In this document: positions 17,696 through 26,579 of the stretch, piece after piece
Layout of the letters: the number at the start of each line of letters is the position of its first letter
How positions within the stretch are numbered: the first letter of the stretch is position 1
From: Wagnerdoeblera intermedia
GTDB lineage: Bacteria > Pseudomonadota > Alphaproteobacteria > Rhodobacterales > Rhodobacteraceae
Length of the DNA: 64,000 nt
Reading direction: 5' to 3' (one strand)
NCBI RefSeq assembly: GCF_042647465.1
Contig: NZ_JBHRVN010000004.1
The notes under the pieces: model-generated
Databases searched by the model: none
What the model saw: only the letters and a program-made list of their open reading frames with translations
What the model was told of the DNA's origin: nothing
Made by a program: the position numbers and the translations under genes

Positions 17696-18526
17696 TCAGG
17701 CGGCGGTTTTCAGGTTCTGATCGGAGGTATCATAGGCCTCGGCTGGCGTCAGCAACCCGTGTGATGAGTGGGGGCGTTTTTCATTGTAATAGCTGATCCA
17801 GGTCCCGATCCCCTTGCGTGCCTCTGAGCCAGTCTCGAAGGCATTCAGGTAGACGCATTCGTATTTGAGCGATCGCCACAGCCTTTCGATCATCCGGTTG
17901 TCGATCCAACGCCCGCGCCCATCCATGGAAATCTTCACCTTGGCCTCCAGCAGCACCTCGGTGAACTCGGTGCTGGTGAATTGCGAGCCTTGATCCGAAT
18001 TGAAAATCTCGGGCCGGCCATATCTGGCCAGCGCCTCCTTCAGGGCCTCCACGCAAAAGCCCGCATCCATGGAGTTCGACAACCGCCAGCTCAGCACCTT
18101 TCGGCTGTGCCAATCCATGATGGCGACCAGATACAGAAAACCTCGGCGCATCGGAATATAACTGATGTCGGTGCACCAGACCTGATTGGGTCGGGTGATC
18201 GCCAGTCCCTTAAGAAGATACGGATAAATCTTGTGCTCCGGATGCTTCTTGCTGGTCTTCGGCTCCTGATAGATCGGCACCAGACGCATCAATCGCATCA
18301 GCCGGCGAACCCGATGTCGCCCACATTGATGACCTTCGCGCTGCATGTGACGAGCCATCTGCCGCGACCCATACCACGGCGTTTCAAGGAACTGGCGATC
18401 AATGATGTCCATGAGGGTCAGGCTCTTGGCGCTTTCGCCGCGGGGGTGGTAGTAGAGGCCTGACCGCGCCAGAGACAGCAGGCTGCATTGCCGTCGGACG
18501 CTCAGGTCGGGATGATCCTGTTTCAC
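17696..18526 (-). CDS. IS3-family transposase OrfB (integrase domain)
   Basis: 276-aa catalytic subunit with an HTH_21 region (~45-90) and rve integrase core: Asp in VWCTDISYIPM, Asp in FNSDQGSQFTS and Glu in DNRMIERLWRSLKYE. The GTG at 18526 overlaps the OrfA stop (GTGA). The main product is expected to be an OrfAB fusion through a -1 shift at AAAAAG (18529-18534 minus strand), which joins GTGGKK to AVKQDHPDLS. Catalytic residues are intact. Confidence 0.92.
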   Translation of the reverse strand: MKQDHPDLSVRRQCSLLSLARSGLYYHPRGESAKSLTLMDIIDRQFLETPWYGSRQMARHMQREGHQCGRHRVRRLMRLMRLVPIYQEPKTSKKHPEHKIYPYLLKGLAITRPNQVWCTDISYIPMRRGFLYLVAIMDWHSRKVLSWRLSNSMDAGFCVEALKEALARYGRPEIFNSDQGSQFTSTEFTEVLLEAKVKISMDGRGRWIDNRMIERLWRSLKYECVYLNAFETGSEARKGIGTWISYYNEKRPHSSHGLLTPAEAYDTSDQNLKTAA

Positions 18527-18831
18527 CGCTTTTTGCCTCCAGTCCCGAGAATGAGACTGGAGGCTGCCGACAAAAAATCCCGCTCGATGACGAGCTGGCC
18601 GATCTTCGCGTGCAGCTTTTCGACTTCACCCGCAGAGATCTGCGGCTCGGCGGATGACGCCCCGCCAAAGGCTGCGGCCATGTTCTCGATCGCGGTCCGC
18701 TTCCAGCCGCTGATCATTGTCGGATGGATGTCGTATTTCTTGGCCAACTCGGCCGTCGTCAGTTCCTCGCGGATCGCTTCAAGAGCCACCTTCGCCTTGA
18801 ACTCTGCAGAATAGCGCTTGCGTTTCGTCAT
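18523..18831 (-). CDS. IS3-family transposase OrfA (DNA-binding)
   Basis: 102 aa with an N-terminal helix-turn-helix (RYSAEFKAKVALEAIREELT...YDIHPTMISGWKR) that binds the IS ends, and a leucine-rich coiled coil (~65-90; VEKLHAKIGQLVIERDFL) for multimerisation. It ends in the slippery GGC AAA AAG CGG TGA used for -1 frameshifting into OrfB. Confidence 0.92.
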   Translation of the reverse strand: MTKRKRYSAEFKAKVALEAIREELTTAELAKKYDIHPTMISGWKRTAIENMAAAFGGASSAEPQISAGEVEKLHAKIGQLVIERDFLSAASSLILGTGGKKR

Positions 18832-19098
18832 TTCGGACCGGTTCCTCCTCAGGCGCTAAAGCTTAGCTCCTGGTCCGAATTCGTGCGACCACCTCTTTCC
18901 TCCCCTTCGTTGCTCTGCCGCCTGAGGGTGCCTCGGCGCCGGACGAGGGCTTTTGCCTCAAAGAGCAGCCGTTTGCAGAGGCCGCGGTGCCCGGCTGGTC
19001 ACACCCGCTTTGCAAACTGCTGCGTCAATGCTGAGAGCCATCGCAAATCCCGCGCCGCTCGCCTAAGCGCAGAGAGCACAGCTTCGGACAGATCTGCC

Positions 19099-20061
19099 AT
19101 GATGCCGCTTCTCTATCTTTCTTCTGACGCGATTGCCGCTCTGCGCCCCGATGCCCGGCTGGCCCGTGAGGCCGTGGAGGAGGCCTTTCGCCTGAAAGCC
19201 GCCGGACGCACGCGGATGGCGCCGAAGACCTCCGTCGCGCTCGAGGGCAGCGATGTGGCCATGGCCATGGTGGGCATGCTGGCAGAGCCTGCGGTGGCGG
19301 GCGTCAAATGGGTCGGCGTCTGCGCGCAAAATCCTGCGGCGGGGCTTGCCTCAATCAATGGGGTGATCGTGCTCAGCGATGCGGCGACCGGCCTGCCCCG
19401 GGTGATCCTTGATGCAGGCTGGATCACCGCCACGCGGACGGCGGCTTGCAGCGGGCTTGCGGCGACATATCTGGCAGATCCGAACAGCACGACGGCCGGC
19501 TTTATCGGCTGCGGCGCACAGGCCCATGCCAATCTTGATGCTCTGCGCCTCGCTCTGCCGGGGCTGGAGCGGGTGCGGATCTTCGGCCGGGGCGAGGCCT
19601 CCCGCGCGCGCTTTGCGGCGCGGGTGACGGATCTGGGCCTGCGCGCTGAGATCACCTCTGACCCGCAGGAGGCCGTGAGGGGGATGGATGTCGTGGTCTC
19701 CTCGGTGCCGCCCGCTCCGCAGTTCCGGTCCTTTCTCGATCCGCGCTGGCTGAAAGAGGGAGCCTTTGTCTCTGCGGTGGATCTGGGGCGCTCCTGGCAT
19801 CAGGCCCCCTGGCGCGGGGTATTTGAGCTGGTGATTACGGATGACACGGAACAGAGCGAAGCGCTGATTTCGCAGGGCAAGCTGCTGGACGGCGGGCCTT
19901 TTGACGGAGAGATCGGCGATCTGCTGACCGGAAAGATCCGTCGCGGTGGCGGCGCGTCTGCCCTGCTTTTTGCCGGAACGCCGCTCTGCGACCTCGCCCT
20001 TGCCGCGCGCATTGAAAGCCTCGCCCGCGCCTCCGGCCTTGGGCTGGAGCTGCCCAGATGA
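19099..20061 (+). CDS. Ornithine cyclodeaminase/mu-crystallin family dehydrogenase
   Basis: 320-aa NAD(P)-dependent cytosolic enzyme. The Rossmann dinucleotide site is GFIGCGAQAHANLDAL (~135-150) and the family segment VAGVKWVGVCAQNP precedes it. Members act as ornithine cyclodeaminase, alanine dehydrogenase, ketimine reductase or 1-pyrroline-2-carboxylate reductase. It overlaps the next gene, a D-amino-acid dehydrogenase, by 4 nt (ATGA), which favours a role reducing the imino product of that enzyme, e.g. pyrroline-2-carboxylate to L-proline (inference). Start at the first of two adjacent ATGs; no strong Shine-Dalgarno. The 202 nt between the IS3 end and this gene show no other ORF. Confidence 0.85.
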   Translation: MMPLLYLSSDAIAALRPDARLAREAVEEAFRLKAAGRTRMAPKTSVALEGSDVAMAMVGMLAEPAVAGVKWVGVCAQNPAAGLASINGVIVLSDAATGLPRVILDAGWITATRTAACSGLAATYLADPNSTTAGFIGCGAQAHANLDALRLALPGLERVRIFGRGEASRARFAARVTDLGLRAEITSDPQEAVRGMDVVVSSVPPAPQFRSFLDPRWLKEGAFVSAVDLGRSWHQAPWRGVFELVITDDTEQSEALISQGKLLDGGPFDGEIGDLLTGKIRRGGGASALLFAGTPLCDLALAARIESLARASGLGLELPR

Positions 20062-21305
20062 ACCCGCATCCTGCGCGGCCCGATGTGATCATTGCAGGCG
20101 CCGGTATCATCGGCGTGACCCTTGCGCTTGAGCTGCGGCTGCGCGGGGAAAACGTTCTGCTGCTGGATCCCGCGCCGCCCTGCGATGCCGCCTCGCGGGT
20201 GAATGCGGGCGTGCTCTCGCCCGGCTCGGTTCTGCCCATGGCGGGGCCGGGCCTCTGGCGGGCGCTGCCGCGCTATCTGATGAACCGCGACCCGGGGCTG
20301 CGGCTTCATTTGGCCGATCTTCCGGCGATGTCGGGCTGGCTGCGCCGTTTTCTGGCACGCGCCAATGCCCGCAGCGTCAGCGACACGGCAGAGGCGCTTG
20401 CCCCGCTGACCGCCGCCGCCCAGAGCGCGCATGTGCGGCTGGCGCAGATCTCAGGCGCCCTGCCGCACTTTCGCAGCACCGGCTGGACAAAGCTTTACCG
20501 CAGCCCTCCGGGCGCGGCGCAGGAGGACGAGCTCCGCCTGATGGAGCACCTTGGCGTGCCGGTCACCCGGCTGAGTGCCGCTGATCTTCAGGCGCTTGAG
20601 CCGGATCTGGCCCCGGTCTATGCGGGGGCGCTGCATTACCACAGCGCCATGTCCGTCGACAGTCCGCGGGATGTGGGGCTGAGTTATTTCCGCCATTATC
20701 AAAGTCTTGGCGGCGCCTTCCTCCAGGCGTCGATGGCACAGCTGCACCGTGAGGGGGAGGCCTGGGTTCTGCGCACCGGCGCCGGTGAGATCCGCACCAA
20801 CCGCGTGGTCATCGCCGCCGGAGCGTGGAGCGCGGCGCTGCTGCGCCCGCTGGGTCTGCGGCTTCCCATGGTGGCAGAGCGCGGCTGGTCGGCGCATCTG
20901 CCCGCCGGACAGATCCGCCTGTCGCGTCCGGTCTGTGATGTGGCGCGCGGCTTTGTCATGACCCCCATGCGCGAGGGGATCCGCGTCTCAAGCGGGGTGG
21001 AGCTGACCCTGCCGGGCCGCACGCCGGATCTGAGCCAGATCACCCTTGCGCTTCAGGCGGCGCAAAAGGTTCTCGGCATTCATGCGCCCGCCATCACCCC
21101 GGCCCGCAGCGGCATGCGGCCCTCGCTGCCCGACGGGGTTCCGGCGATCGGGCGCGTGGCCGGGCCGCAAAATCTTTGGGTGGCGACGGGGCACGGGCAC
21201 ATCGGCTTTGCCACATCGGCCATCACCGCGCAGATGATCGCCGCAGATATGGCCGGTGAGACCCCGCCCGTGCCGCTGGCCCGCTTTGCGCCGGAGCGCT
21301 TTTAA
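20058..21305 (+). CDS. FAD-dependent D-amino-acid dehydrogenase (DadA/glycine-oxidase-like)
   Basis: 415-aa DAO-superfamily flavoprotein. The N-terminal FAD fingerprint is DVIIAGAGIIGVTLALELRLRG (GxGxxG), and the C-terminal ATGHGHIGFATS closes the FAD-binding fold. It should oxidise a D-amino acid or related secondary amine to an imino acid, passing electrons to the respiratory chain. Translational coupling with the upstream OCD-like reductase suggests a two-step racemising route (D-proline or hydroxyproline type) rather than general DadA function; substrate is unproven. Confidence 0.85.
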   Translation: MNPHPARPDVIIAGAGIIGVTLALELRLRGENVLLLDPAPPCDAASRVNAGVLSPGSVLPMAGPGLWRALPRYLMNRDPGLRLHLADLPAMSGWLRRFLARANARSVSDTAEALAPLTAAAQSAHVRLAQISGALPHFRSTGWTKLYRSPPGAAQEDELRLMEHLGVPVTRLSAADLQALEPDLAPVYAGALHYHSAMSVDSPRDVGLSYFRHYQSLGGAFLQASMAQLHREGEAWVLRTGAGEIRTNRVVIAAGAWSAALLRPLGLRLPMVAERGWSAHLPAGQIRLSRPVCDVARGFVMTPMREGIRVSSGVELTLPGRTPDLSQITLALQAAQKVLGIHAPAITPARSGMRPSLPDGVPAIGRVAGPQNLWVATGHGHIGFATSAITAQMIAADMAGETPPVPLARFAPERF

Positions 21306-21763
21306 CTTTTCTTCGGCGCAGCTTTGGGCGGATCGAGCGTGGTCTGGACGAAGGCCATAATGTCCCGCGCCGGTCGCGCCCCTGCCAGACGGCCCATCTC
21401 TTTGCCGCGATGATAAAGGATCAGCAGCGGGATCCCCTGAATGCGCGAGCGGGTGGCGATGGCCGGGTGATCCTGGGTGTTGAGCTTCGCAAGTCGCACC
21501 CAGGGCGAAAGGCTTTTGGCAGCCCGCGCAAACTCCGGGGCCATGGTCCGGCAGGGGCCGCACCAGGGTGCCCAGTAATCCACCAGGATCGGCACCTCAT
21601 CATTGCGGATCGCCTTGTCATGCGAGACCGGGTCGAGTTCAGTCACGCCCCCGGTGATCAGAGGGTCCCCGCAGCTGCCGCAGCGCGGACGCTCGGGAAG
21701 TTTTTCAACCGCCAGCCTGTTAATCTGACGGCAGGTCAGACAGGTGATTTTTGCCTGCTCCAT
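21302..21763 (-). CDS. trxC: Thioredoxin 2
   Basis: 153-aa cytosolic disulfide reductase. The TrxC-specific N-terminal zinc site is visible as CLTC and CGSC (~7-30), followed by a thioredoxin fold with the active site WCGPC in YWAPWCGPCRTMAPEF. The ATG at 21763 starts MEQAKITCLTCRQ; the longer frame upstream is not coding-like. Its stop overlaps the end of the convergent oxidase gene by 4 nt. Confidence 0.95.
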   Translation of the reverse strand: MEQAKITCLTCRQINRLAVEKLPERPRCGSCGDPLITGGVTELDPVSHDKAIRNDEVPILVDYWAPWCGPCRTMAPEFARAAKSLSPWVRLAKLNTQDHPAIATRSRIQGIPLLILYHRGKEMGRLAGARPARDIMAFVQTTLDPPKAAPKKS

Positions 21764-21898
21764 CGCGCTTTCTCCGATCCCCGATAACACAGGATTGACC
21801 GAGCCCTGCCCGCAATGCCAGAGGGTTGCAACCGGACGCCGAGTCACAAGCCCGTAACCGGCAAAAGTCTGCGCGAAACCGCCCTGAAAAGGACTGCC

Positions 21899-22804
21899 AT
21901 GACCCGCCCCCAGGCCACGCTGATCGGAACCTCTGCCATCCTGCTCTGGGCCTCTCTGGCGGCGCTGACGGTGCTGTCGCAGCCGGTTCCGGCCATGCTT
22001 CTCAATGCGCTGACCTTCGGGATCGGCGGTGTGCTGGGGATGGGCTGGCTGGTGGCCTCGGGCTCGCTGGGAAAGCTGCGCGGCCTCTCCTGGCAGGCGC
22101 TTGCTTTCGGCACGGCCGGGCTTTTTGGCTATCACGCGCTTTACTTCTCAGCGCTGCGGCTGGCCTCTCCGGTGGAGGCAAGCCTGATCAATTACCTCTG
22201 GCCGCTGCTGATCGTGCTGCTCTCGGGCCTGCTGCCCGGAGAGCGGCTGACGCGGGGCCATATCTTCGGCGCCCTGCTGGGCTTTGCGGGGGCTGCGCTG
22301 ATCGTGCTGACCCGCGCCCCCTCCGAGACGCAGCCCGGGGCTGCGCTTGGCCTGCTGCTGGCCTTTCTGGCGGCGATCACCTGGGCGATCTATTCGGTAG
22401 GCTCACGCCGCCTTGCGGCGGTGCCGACCGAGGCCGTGGCGGTTTACTGCCTCGGCACAGCGGTGCTCTCGGCGCTGCTGCATCTGGGGTTTGAGGAAAC
22501 GCTCTGGCCCCAAAACAGCACCGGCTGGATTTCTGTGGTGGTGCTTGGCGCGGGGCCGGTGGGGCTGGCCTTCTACGTCTGGGATATCGGCGTCAAGCGC
22601 GGCGATATTCAGCTTCTGGGCGTCGCCTCCTATGCCGCGCCGCTGCTGACAACCTTTGGCCTCTGGCTGACCGGCGCGGTGGAGCTGACACCCATGGTGG
22701 GTCTGGCCGCCTGCCTGATCACGCTCGGCGCGGTCATTGCAGCCCGCGCCGGTCAAAAGCTGCGTCAGGGGGCCGTGGCCGCGAAAGAGGGTCGCGTGGC
22801 CTGA
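21899..22804 (+). CDS. DMT family exporter, YddG-like
   Basis: 301-aa inner-membrane protein with ten predicted helices in two EamA repeats. The start MTRPQATLIGTSAILLWASL resembles the aromatic amino-acid exporter YddG, and internal features (SPVEASLINYLWPLLIVLLS, a late AxYxWDIGVKRGD) fit that subfamily; substrate is inference. Divergent from trxC. Its last 40 nt overlap the 3' end of the convergent GST gene. Confidence 0.83.
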   Translation: MTRPQATLIGTSAILLWASLAALTVLSQPVPAMLLNALTFGIGGVLGMGWLVASGSLGKLRGLSWQALAFGTAGLFGYHALYFSALRLASPVEASLINYLWPLLIVLLSGLLPGERLTRGHIFGALLGFAGAALIVLTRAPSETQPGAALGLLLAFLAAITWAIYSVGSRRLAAVPTEAVAVYCLGTAVLSALLHLGFEETLWPQNSTGWISVVVLGAGPVGLAFYVWDIGVKRGDIQLLGVASYAAPLLTTFGLWLTGAVELTPMVGLAACLITLGAVIAARAGQKLRQGAVAAKEGRVA

Positions 22805-23367
22805 GCGTCAAACCAGGCGCTCAACCCGGGATGAGCCGCACGCCAGCCGCGCGCCGCATGACGCAGATCGAGATAACCCAAGGCCGCCAGCACGGCGATC
22901 TGGCCGATGCCGAAAGGCCCCTGCAGATGCGCCATCCAGCGCTCCTCAAGGGCCGAGAGGGCGCGGTCGATCTTGACCCATTGTGCCTCAACGAACTCAG
23001 GCACATGTTTGTCCTCAGGGCGCAGACGGCCCTCATAGACCATCAGAAGCGCCGCATCGAGGATGCCGTCCGCCGTGGCCTCCAGCGTCAGCGCATCCCA
23101 GAGCGCCTCCCCCTCAGGATAGAGCCCGCCTTTGCCCCTGGCGTCGAGGTAGCGGGTGATGACGCGGCTGTCGTAAAGCGCAGGACCATCCGGGCGCTCC
23201 AGCGCGGGAACCTTGCCCAGCGGGTTTGAGGAGGCCGGACGCGCCGCCGTTTCATAGGGCGTGCCCCCGGCGGTGATCAGATCCACCTGATCGAGCTGCC
23301 CGGTTTCATGCAGCACCATCATGACTTTGCGCACATAGGGCGAGGTGGGAGAGTAATAAAGACGCAT
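22765..23367 (-). CDS. Glutathione S-transferase family protein
   Basis: 200-aa soluble protein. The N-terminal thioredoxin-like domain has YYSPTSPYVRKV, with a Ser/Tyr near residue 7-11 as glutathione activator, and NPLGKVPAL plus LYDSRVITRYL of the G-site; an all-helical C-terminal domain follows. Closest to the small beta/theta-like bacterial GSTs; substrate unknown. The ATG at 23367 gives the canonical MRLYYSPTSPYVRK start. It overlaps the exporter 3' end by 40 nt in antisense. Confidence 0.9.
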   Translation of the reverse strand: MRLYYSPTSPYVRKVMMVLHETGQLDQVDLITAGGTPYETAARPASSNPLGKVPALERPDGPALYDSRVITRYLDARGKGGLYPEGEALWDALTLEATADGILDAALLMVYEGRLRPEDKHVPEFVEAQWVKIDRALSALEERWMAHLQGPFGIGQIAVLAALGYLDLRHAARGWRAAHPGLSAWFDAQATRPSFAATAP

Positions 23368-23404
23368 GGCTGTCCTCTGTCTGATCGGCGGCAGGCGCGG
23401 AAAC

Positions 23405-23436
23405 GCAAAAACCCCCGCCGTGGATGCGGCGGGGGT
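23405..23436 (-). terminator. Rho-independent terminator of maeB
   Basis: Stem CCCCCGCCG/CGGCGGGGG (23412-23435) followed on the minus strand by TTTTTGCG. Located 35 nt after the maeB stop and before the GST gene. Confidence 0.85.
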
Positions 23437-23470
23437 ATGATGGCAGCAGATGCGGCAGGCGCAAGCGCCC

Positions 23471-25750
23471 TCAGCCGTATTTCGCAACCGGCGTGCCGGC
23501 GAGGGCCGCGATGTTCAAAAGCCCGCGTGAGGTGACCGAAGGCGTCACGATATGCGCGCGGTTGCCCATGCCCATCAGGATCGGGCCGACCTCCAGACCA
23601 TCGCCGCGGGTTTTCAGGATGTTGCGTACACCCGAAGCCGCATCGGTCGAGCCAAAGACCAGCACATTGGCCGCGCCCTCCATTCGGCCCGAGGGGAAGA
23701 CCCGCCCGCGCAGATCCGGGTCAAGCGCCAGATCGACCGTCATCTCGCCTTCGTACTCAAAGTCGAGCGGCATGGCATCGAGGAGCGCCATGGCCTCACG
23801 CATCCGCAGCCCCGAGGAGGTGTTCAGGTTGCCAAACTGCGACGAGGAGCAGAGCGCGATTTTCGGCGTGATGCCAAAGCGGCGCACGTGGCGGGCGGCA
23901 CCGATCACAATATCCGCAAGCTGCGCAGGCGTGGGCTCTGCATGGGCCTGGGTGTCGGCAATAAACAGCGGCCCCTGATCCTGGATCATCAGGCTGAGCG
24001 CGCCGACCGGGCGCAGACCATCGCGGGCCAGCACTTCCTCGACATATTTCAGATGCCAGAGATACTGTCCGAAAGCCCCGCAGATCAGGCTGTCGGCTTC
24101 CCCGCGATGCACCATCACCGCGCCGATGGCGGTGGTATTGGTGCGCAGCACCGCGCGGGCGGTGTCAGGGGTGACGCCGCGCCGCTCCATCAGGCGGTGA
24201 TAGGTCTCCCAGTAATCGCGGTAGCGGCTGTCGCTTTGCGGGTTCACGATCTCAAAATCGCGGTCCGGGCGGATCGGCAGGCCCGCACGTTCGCAGCGCA
24301 GCGCAATGACATCAGGACGGCCGATCAGAATCGGCACCTCGGTGGTTTCTTCCAAAATCGCCTGAGCGGCGCGGATCACGCGCTCATCTTCGCCTTCCGC
24401 AAAGACGATGCGGCGCGAGGCGGTGCGTGCAGCCTCAAAGACGGGGCGCATGATCATCGACGAGCGGAAGACCGAACCATCAAGCTTCTGCTTATATTCC
24501 GCGACATCCGCGAGCGGACGTTTGGCCACGCCCGTGCGCATCGCCGCATCGGCCACCGCAGTGGCCACGACACCCATCAGGCGCGGATCAAAGGGCTTCG
24601 GGATCAGATAGTTCGGGCCAAAGGTCATCTGCTCGCCGTGATAGGCGGCGGCGGCCTCAGCAGAAGTGGTGGCGCGGGCAAGCTGCGCAATGCCTTCGAT
24701 GCAGGCAAGCTGCATCTCATCATTGATCTCGCTGGCCCCCACATCGAGCGCGCCCCGGAAGATGAAGGGGAAGCAGAGCACGTTGTTCACCTGGTTCGGG
24801 AAATCCGAACGCCCCGTGGCCATGATCGCATCGGGGGCCACTTCGCGCACCAGATCGGGCAGAATCTCCGGGGTGGGGTTCGCCAGCGCAAAGATGATCG
24901 GCTGCGCCGTCATCTTCTTCACCATCTCCTGGGTCAGAACGCCCGGACCCGAAAGCCCGAGGAACATATCCGCCCCTTCGATCACATCGCCAAGGCTGCG
25001 CGGACCACCGGGCTGCGCGAAGGCGGCCTTATGGGGGTTCATATCCTCTTCGCGGCCCTCATGGACGAGGCCGTGCAGGTCACAAAGCCAGACATTCTCG
25101 CGTTTCACGCCCAGCTTCAGCAGCATGTTCAGGCAGGCAATGCCCGCAGCGCCACCGCCGGTCGAAACGAGTTTGATATCCTCAAAACGCTTGCCGGCGA
25201 CATGCAGAGCGTTAGTCGCCGCAGCGCCCACAACGATCGCCGTGCCGTGCTGGTCGTCGTGGAAGACCGGAATGCCCATCCGCTCCCGGCAGATTTTCTC
25301 CACGATAAAGCAGTCAGGCGCCTTGATGTCTTCCAGGTTGATCGCCCCGAAGCTCGGCTCGAGGGCGCAGACGATCTCGGCCAGCTTATAGGGGTCGTTC
25401 TCATTCACCTCGATATCGAAGCAGTCGATATTGGCGAATTTCTTGAAAAGAACCGCCTTGCCTTCCATCACCGGCTTCGAAGCCAGCGCCCCGATATTGC
25501 CAAGCCCCAGCACGGCGGTGCCGTTTGAGACCACCGCCACCAGGTTCCCGCGCGAAGTGTAGCGCGCGGCCGTCGAAGGATCAGCCTTAATCTCAAGGCA
25601 GGCTTCCGCCACACCCGGCGAATAGGCGCGGGCCAGATCACGGCCGGTGGCCAGGGGCTTGGTGGCGCGGATCTCAAGTTTTCCCGGCCGGGGAAACTCA
25701 TGATAGTCCAGCGCCGCCTGGCGGAGATTTTCGTGGCGATTTTCTTCCAT
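23471..25750 (-). CDS. maeB: NADP-dependent malic enzyme with phosphotransacetylase domain
   Basis: Decarboxylates malate to pyruvate with NADP reduction, supplying pyruvate and NADPH when growing on C4 acids. 759 aa: the malic enzyme part (~1-430) contains YSPGVAEACLEIK, FHDDQHGTA and the nucleotide-binding GGGAAGIACL; the C-terminal part (~440-759) is a phosphotransacetylase-like domain, usually regulatory (acetyl-CoA sensing) in this MaeB class. Monocistronic, with a terminator downstream. Confidence 0.95.
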   Translation of the reverse strand: MEENRHENLRQAALDYHEFPRPGKLEIRATKPLATGRDLARAYSPGVAEACLEIKADPSTAARYTSRGNLVAVVSNGTAVLGLGNIGALASKPVMEGKAVLFKKFANIDCFDIEVNENDPYKLAEIVCALEPSFGAINLEDIKAPDCFIVEKICRERMGIPVFHDDQHGTAIVVGAAATNALHVAGKRFEDIKLVSTGGGAAGIACLNMLLKLGVKRENVWLCDLHGLVHEGREEDMNPHKAAFAQPGGPRSLGDVIEGADMFLGLSGPGVLTQEMVKKMTAQPIIFALANPTPEILPDLVREVAPDAIMATGRSDFPNQVNNVLCFPFIFRGALDVGASEINDEMQLACIEGIAQLARATTSAEAAAAYHGEQMTFGPNYLIPKPFDPRLMGVVATAVADAAMRTGVAKRPLADVAEYKQKLDGSVFRSSMIMRPVFEAARTASRRIVFAEGEDERVIRAAQAILEETTEVPILIGRPDVIALRCERAGLPIRPDRDFEIVNPQSDSRYRDYWETYHRLMERRGVTPDTARAVLRTNTTAIGAVMVHRGEADSLICGAFGQYLWHLKYVEEVLARDGLRPVGALSLMIQDQGPLFIADTQAHAEPTPAQLADIVIGAARHVRRFGITPKIALCSSSQFGNLNTSSGLRMREAMALLDAMPLDFEYEGEMTVDLALDPDLRGRVFPSGRMEGAANVLVFGSTDAASGVRNILKTRGDGLEVGPILMGMGNRAHIVTPSVTSRGLLNIAALAGTPVAKYG

Positions 25751-25862
25751 AGCCCCCTCCGGAGATTTTGTTTAAGGCTAAACTATATTCCGGCGGGGGT
25801 GTATATGGATTTTCAGACAGGTTCTTCCGCAAAAGCGTGAAGTTTACGTGAACGCTGCAGGG

Positions 25863-26324
25863 TTACGCAGCGTCGGTCGGCCCCGCCCAACGGGTCAGCG
25901 CCTGTTCATCCGCCTCTTTGGCCGCGACCCAGGATTTTCCCTGACCGCTGACTTCCTTTTTCCAGAAGGGCGCGCGCGATTTCAGATAATCCATCAGAAA
26001 TTCCGCCGCCTCAAAGGCCGCGATCCGGTGACGTGCGGCGGTGGCCACCATCATGATGACCTCTCCCGGATGCAGCGGGCCGAAACGGTGAATAACCAGC
26101 GCCCCCTCCAGGTCCCAGCGGGTCATGGCCTCTGCGCGGATCTTCTCCAGCGCCTTTTCGGTCATACCGGGGTAATGCTCGATCTCCATGACGCTGAGGC
26201 CCCCCTCAACATCGCGGACCACGCCCGAAAAGCTGACCACCGCACCGGAAGATGAAGCCGCTGCGGTAAAAGCGTTCAGCTCGGCGCCCGGATCAAAAGC
26301 CTCAGCCTGCACACGGACCGACAT
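25863..26324 (-). CDS. moaE: Molybdopterin synthase catalytic subunit
   Basis: 153 aa. Transfers sulfur from MoaD thiocarboxylate to precursor Z to make molybdopterin. Family signatures: GAVVSFSGVVRD, LEIEHYPGM-like EIEHYPGMTEKAL, HRFGPLHPGE and the catalytic Lys region PFWKKE. It starts 3 nt after moaD, so the two subunits of the heterotetramer are made together. Confidence 0.95.
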   Translation of the reverse strand: MSVRVQAEAFDPGAELNAFTAAASSSGAVVSFSGVVRDVEGGLSVMEIEHYPGMTEKALEKIRAEAMTRWDLEGALVIHRFGPLHPGEVIMMVATAARHRIAAFEAAEFLMDYLKSRAPFWKKEVSGQGKSWVAAKEADEQALTRWAGPTDAA

Positions 26325-26327
26325 GGC

Positions 26328-26579
26328 TCAGCCCCCCGTCATCGGCGGGAAGAAGGCCACCTCACGCACCCCCGCAAGCGGGGCATCAAACTCTGAGAGT
26401 TCCTGATCGAGCGCGACGCGCAGAGCCGTGAGATCCGAGAAGGCCAGGGCATAGCGCGGCTCGCGGGCGGCAAGTTCGGCCACCAGATCCGCCACCGTTG
26501 CCGCTTCCGTCTCCACCCGCTCCCGTGCTTCACCGATGCGTTCGCGCACCCAGGCAAAATAGAGCAGATCGAGCGTCAT
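26328..26579 (-). CDS. moaD: Molybdopterin synthase sulfur carrier subunit
   Basis: 83-aa ubiquitin-fold protein ending in the diglycine tail FFPPMTGG, which is adenylated and thiocarboxylated by MoeB. N-terminal LLYFAWVRERIG is typical of MoaD. It overlaps pgsA by 4 nt and precedes moaE. Confidence 0.95.
   Translation of the reverse strand: MTLDLLYFAWVRERIGEARERVETEAATVADLVAELAAREPRYALAFSDLTALRVALDQELSEFDAPLAGVREVAFFPPMTGG

Larger units (their letters stand above)
16781..18896 (-). mobile_element. IS3-family insertion sequence, interrupted by an IS5-family element
   Basis: The terminal inverted repeat AGAGGTGGTC is found at 16781 and, inverted, ends at 18896; the match continues imperfectly (left GGAATTTGGACCAG, right complement ACGAATTCGGACCAG). 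TTC flanks both sides (16778-16780 and 18897-18899), a 3-bp target duplication as expected for IS3. The genes are on the minus strand. The element would be ~1.26 kb without the IS5 copy at 16830-17678, which sits in its non-coding 3' end, so the IS3 genes are intact. Confidence 0.85.

Noticed and set aside
13909..18900. Composite transposon or genomic island bounded by the IS elements
   Set aside because: The three elements are of different families, with no cargo genes between them; simple IS accretion explains the region.
18724..19098. N-terminal extension of the OCD-like gene into the IS3 end
   Set aside because: The extension crosses the IS3 boundary and has no family similarity; the ATG at 19099 starts the recognised domain.
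23552..25528. 658-aa open frame opposite maeB
   Set aside because: His/Arg/Gln-rich shadow of maeB.
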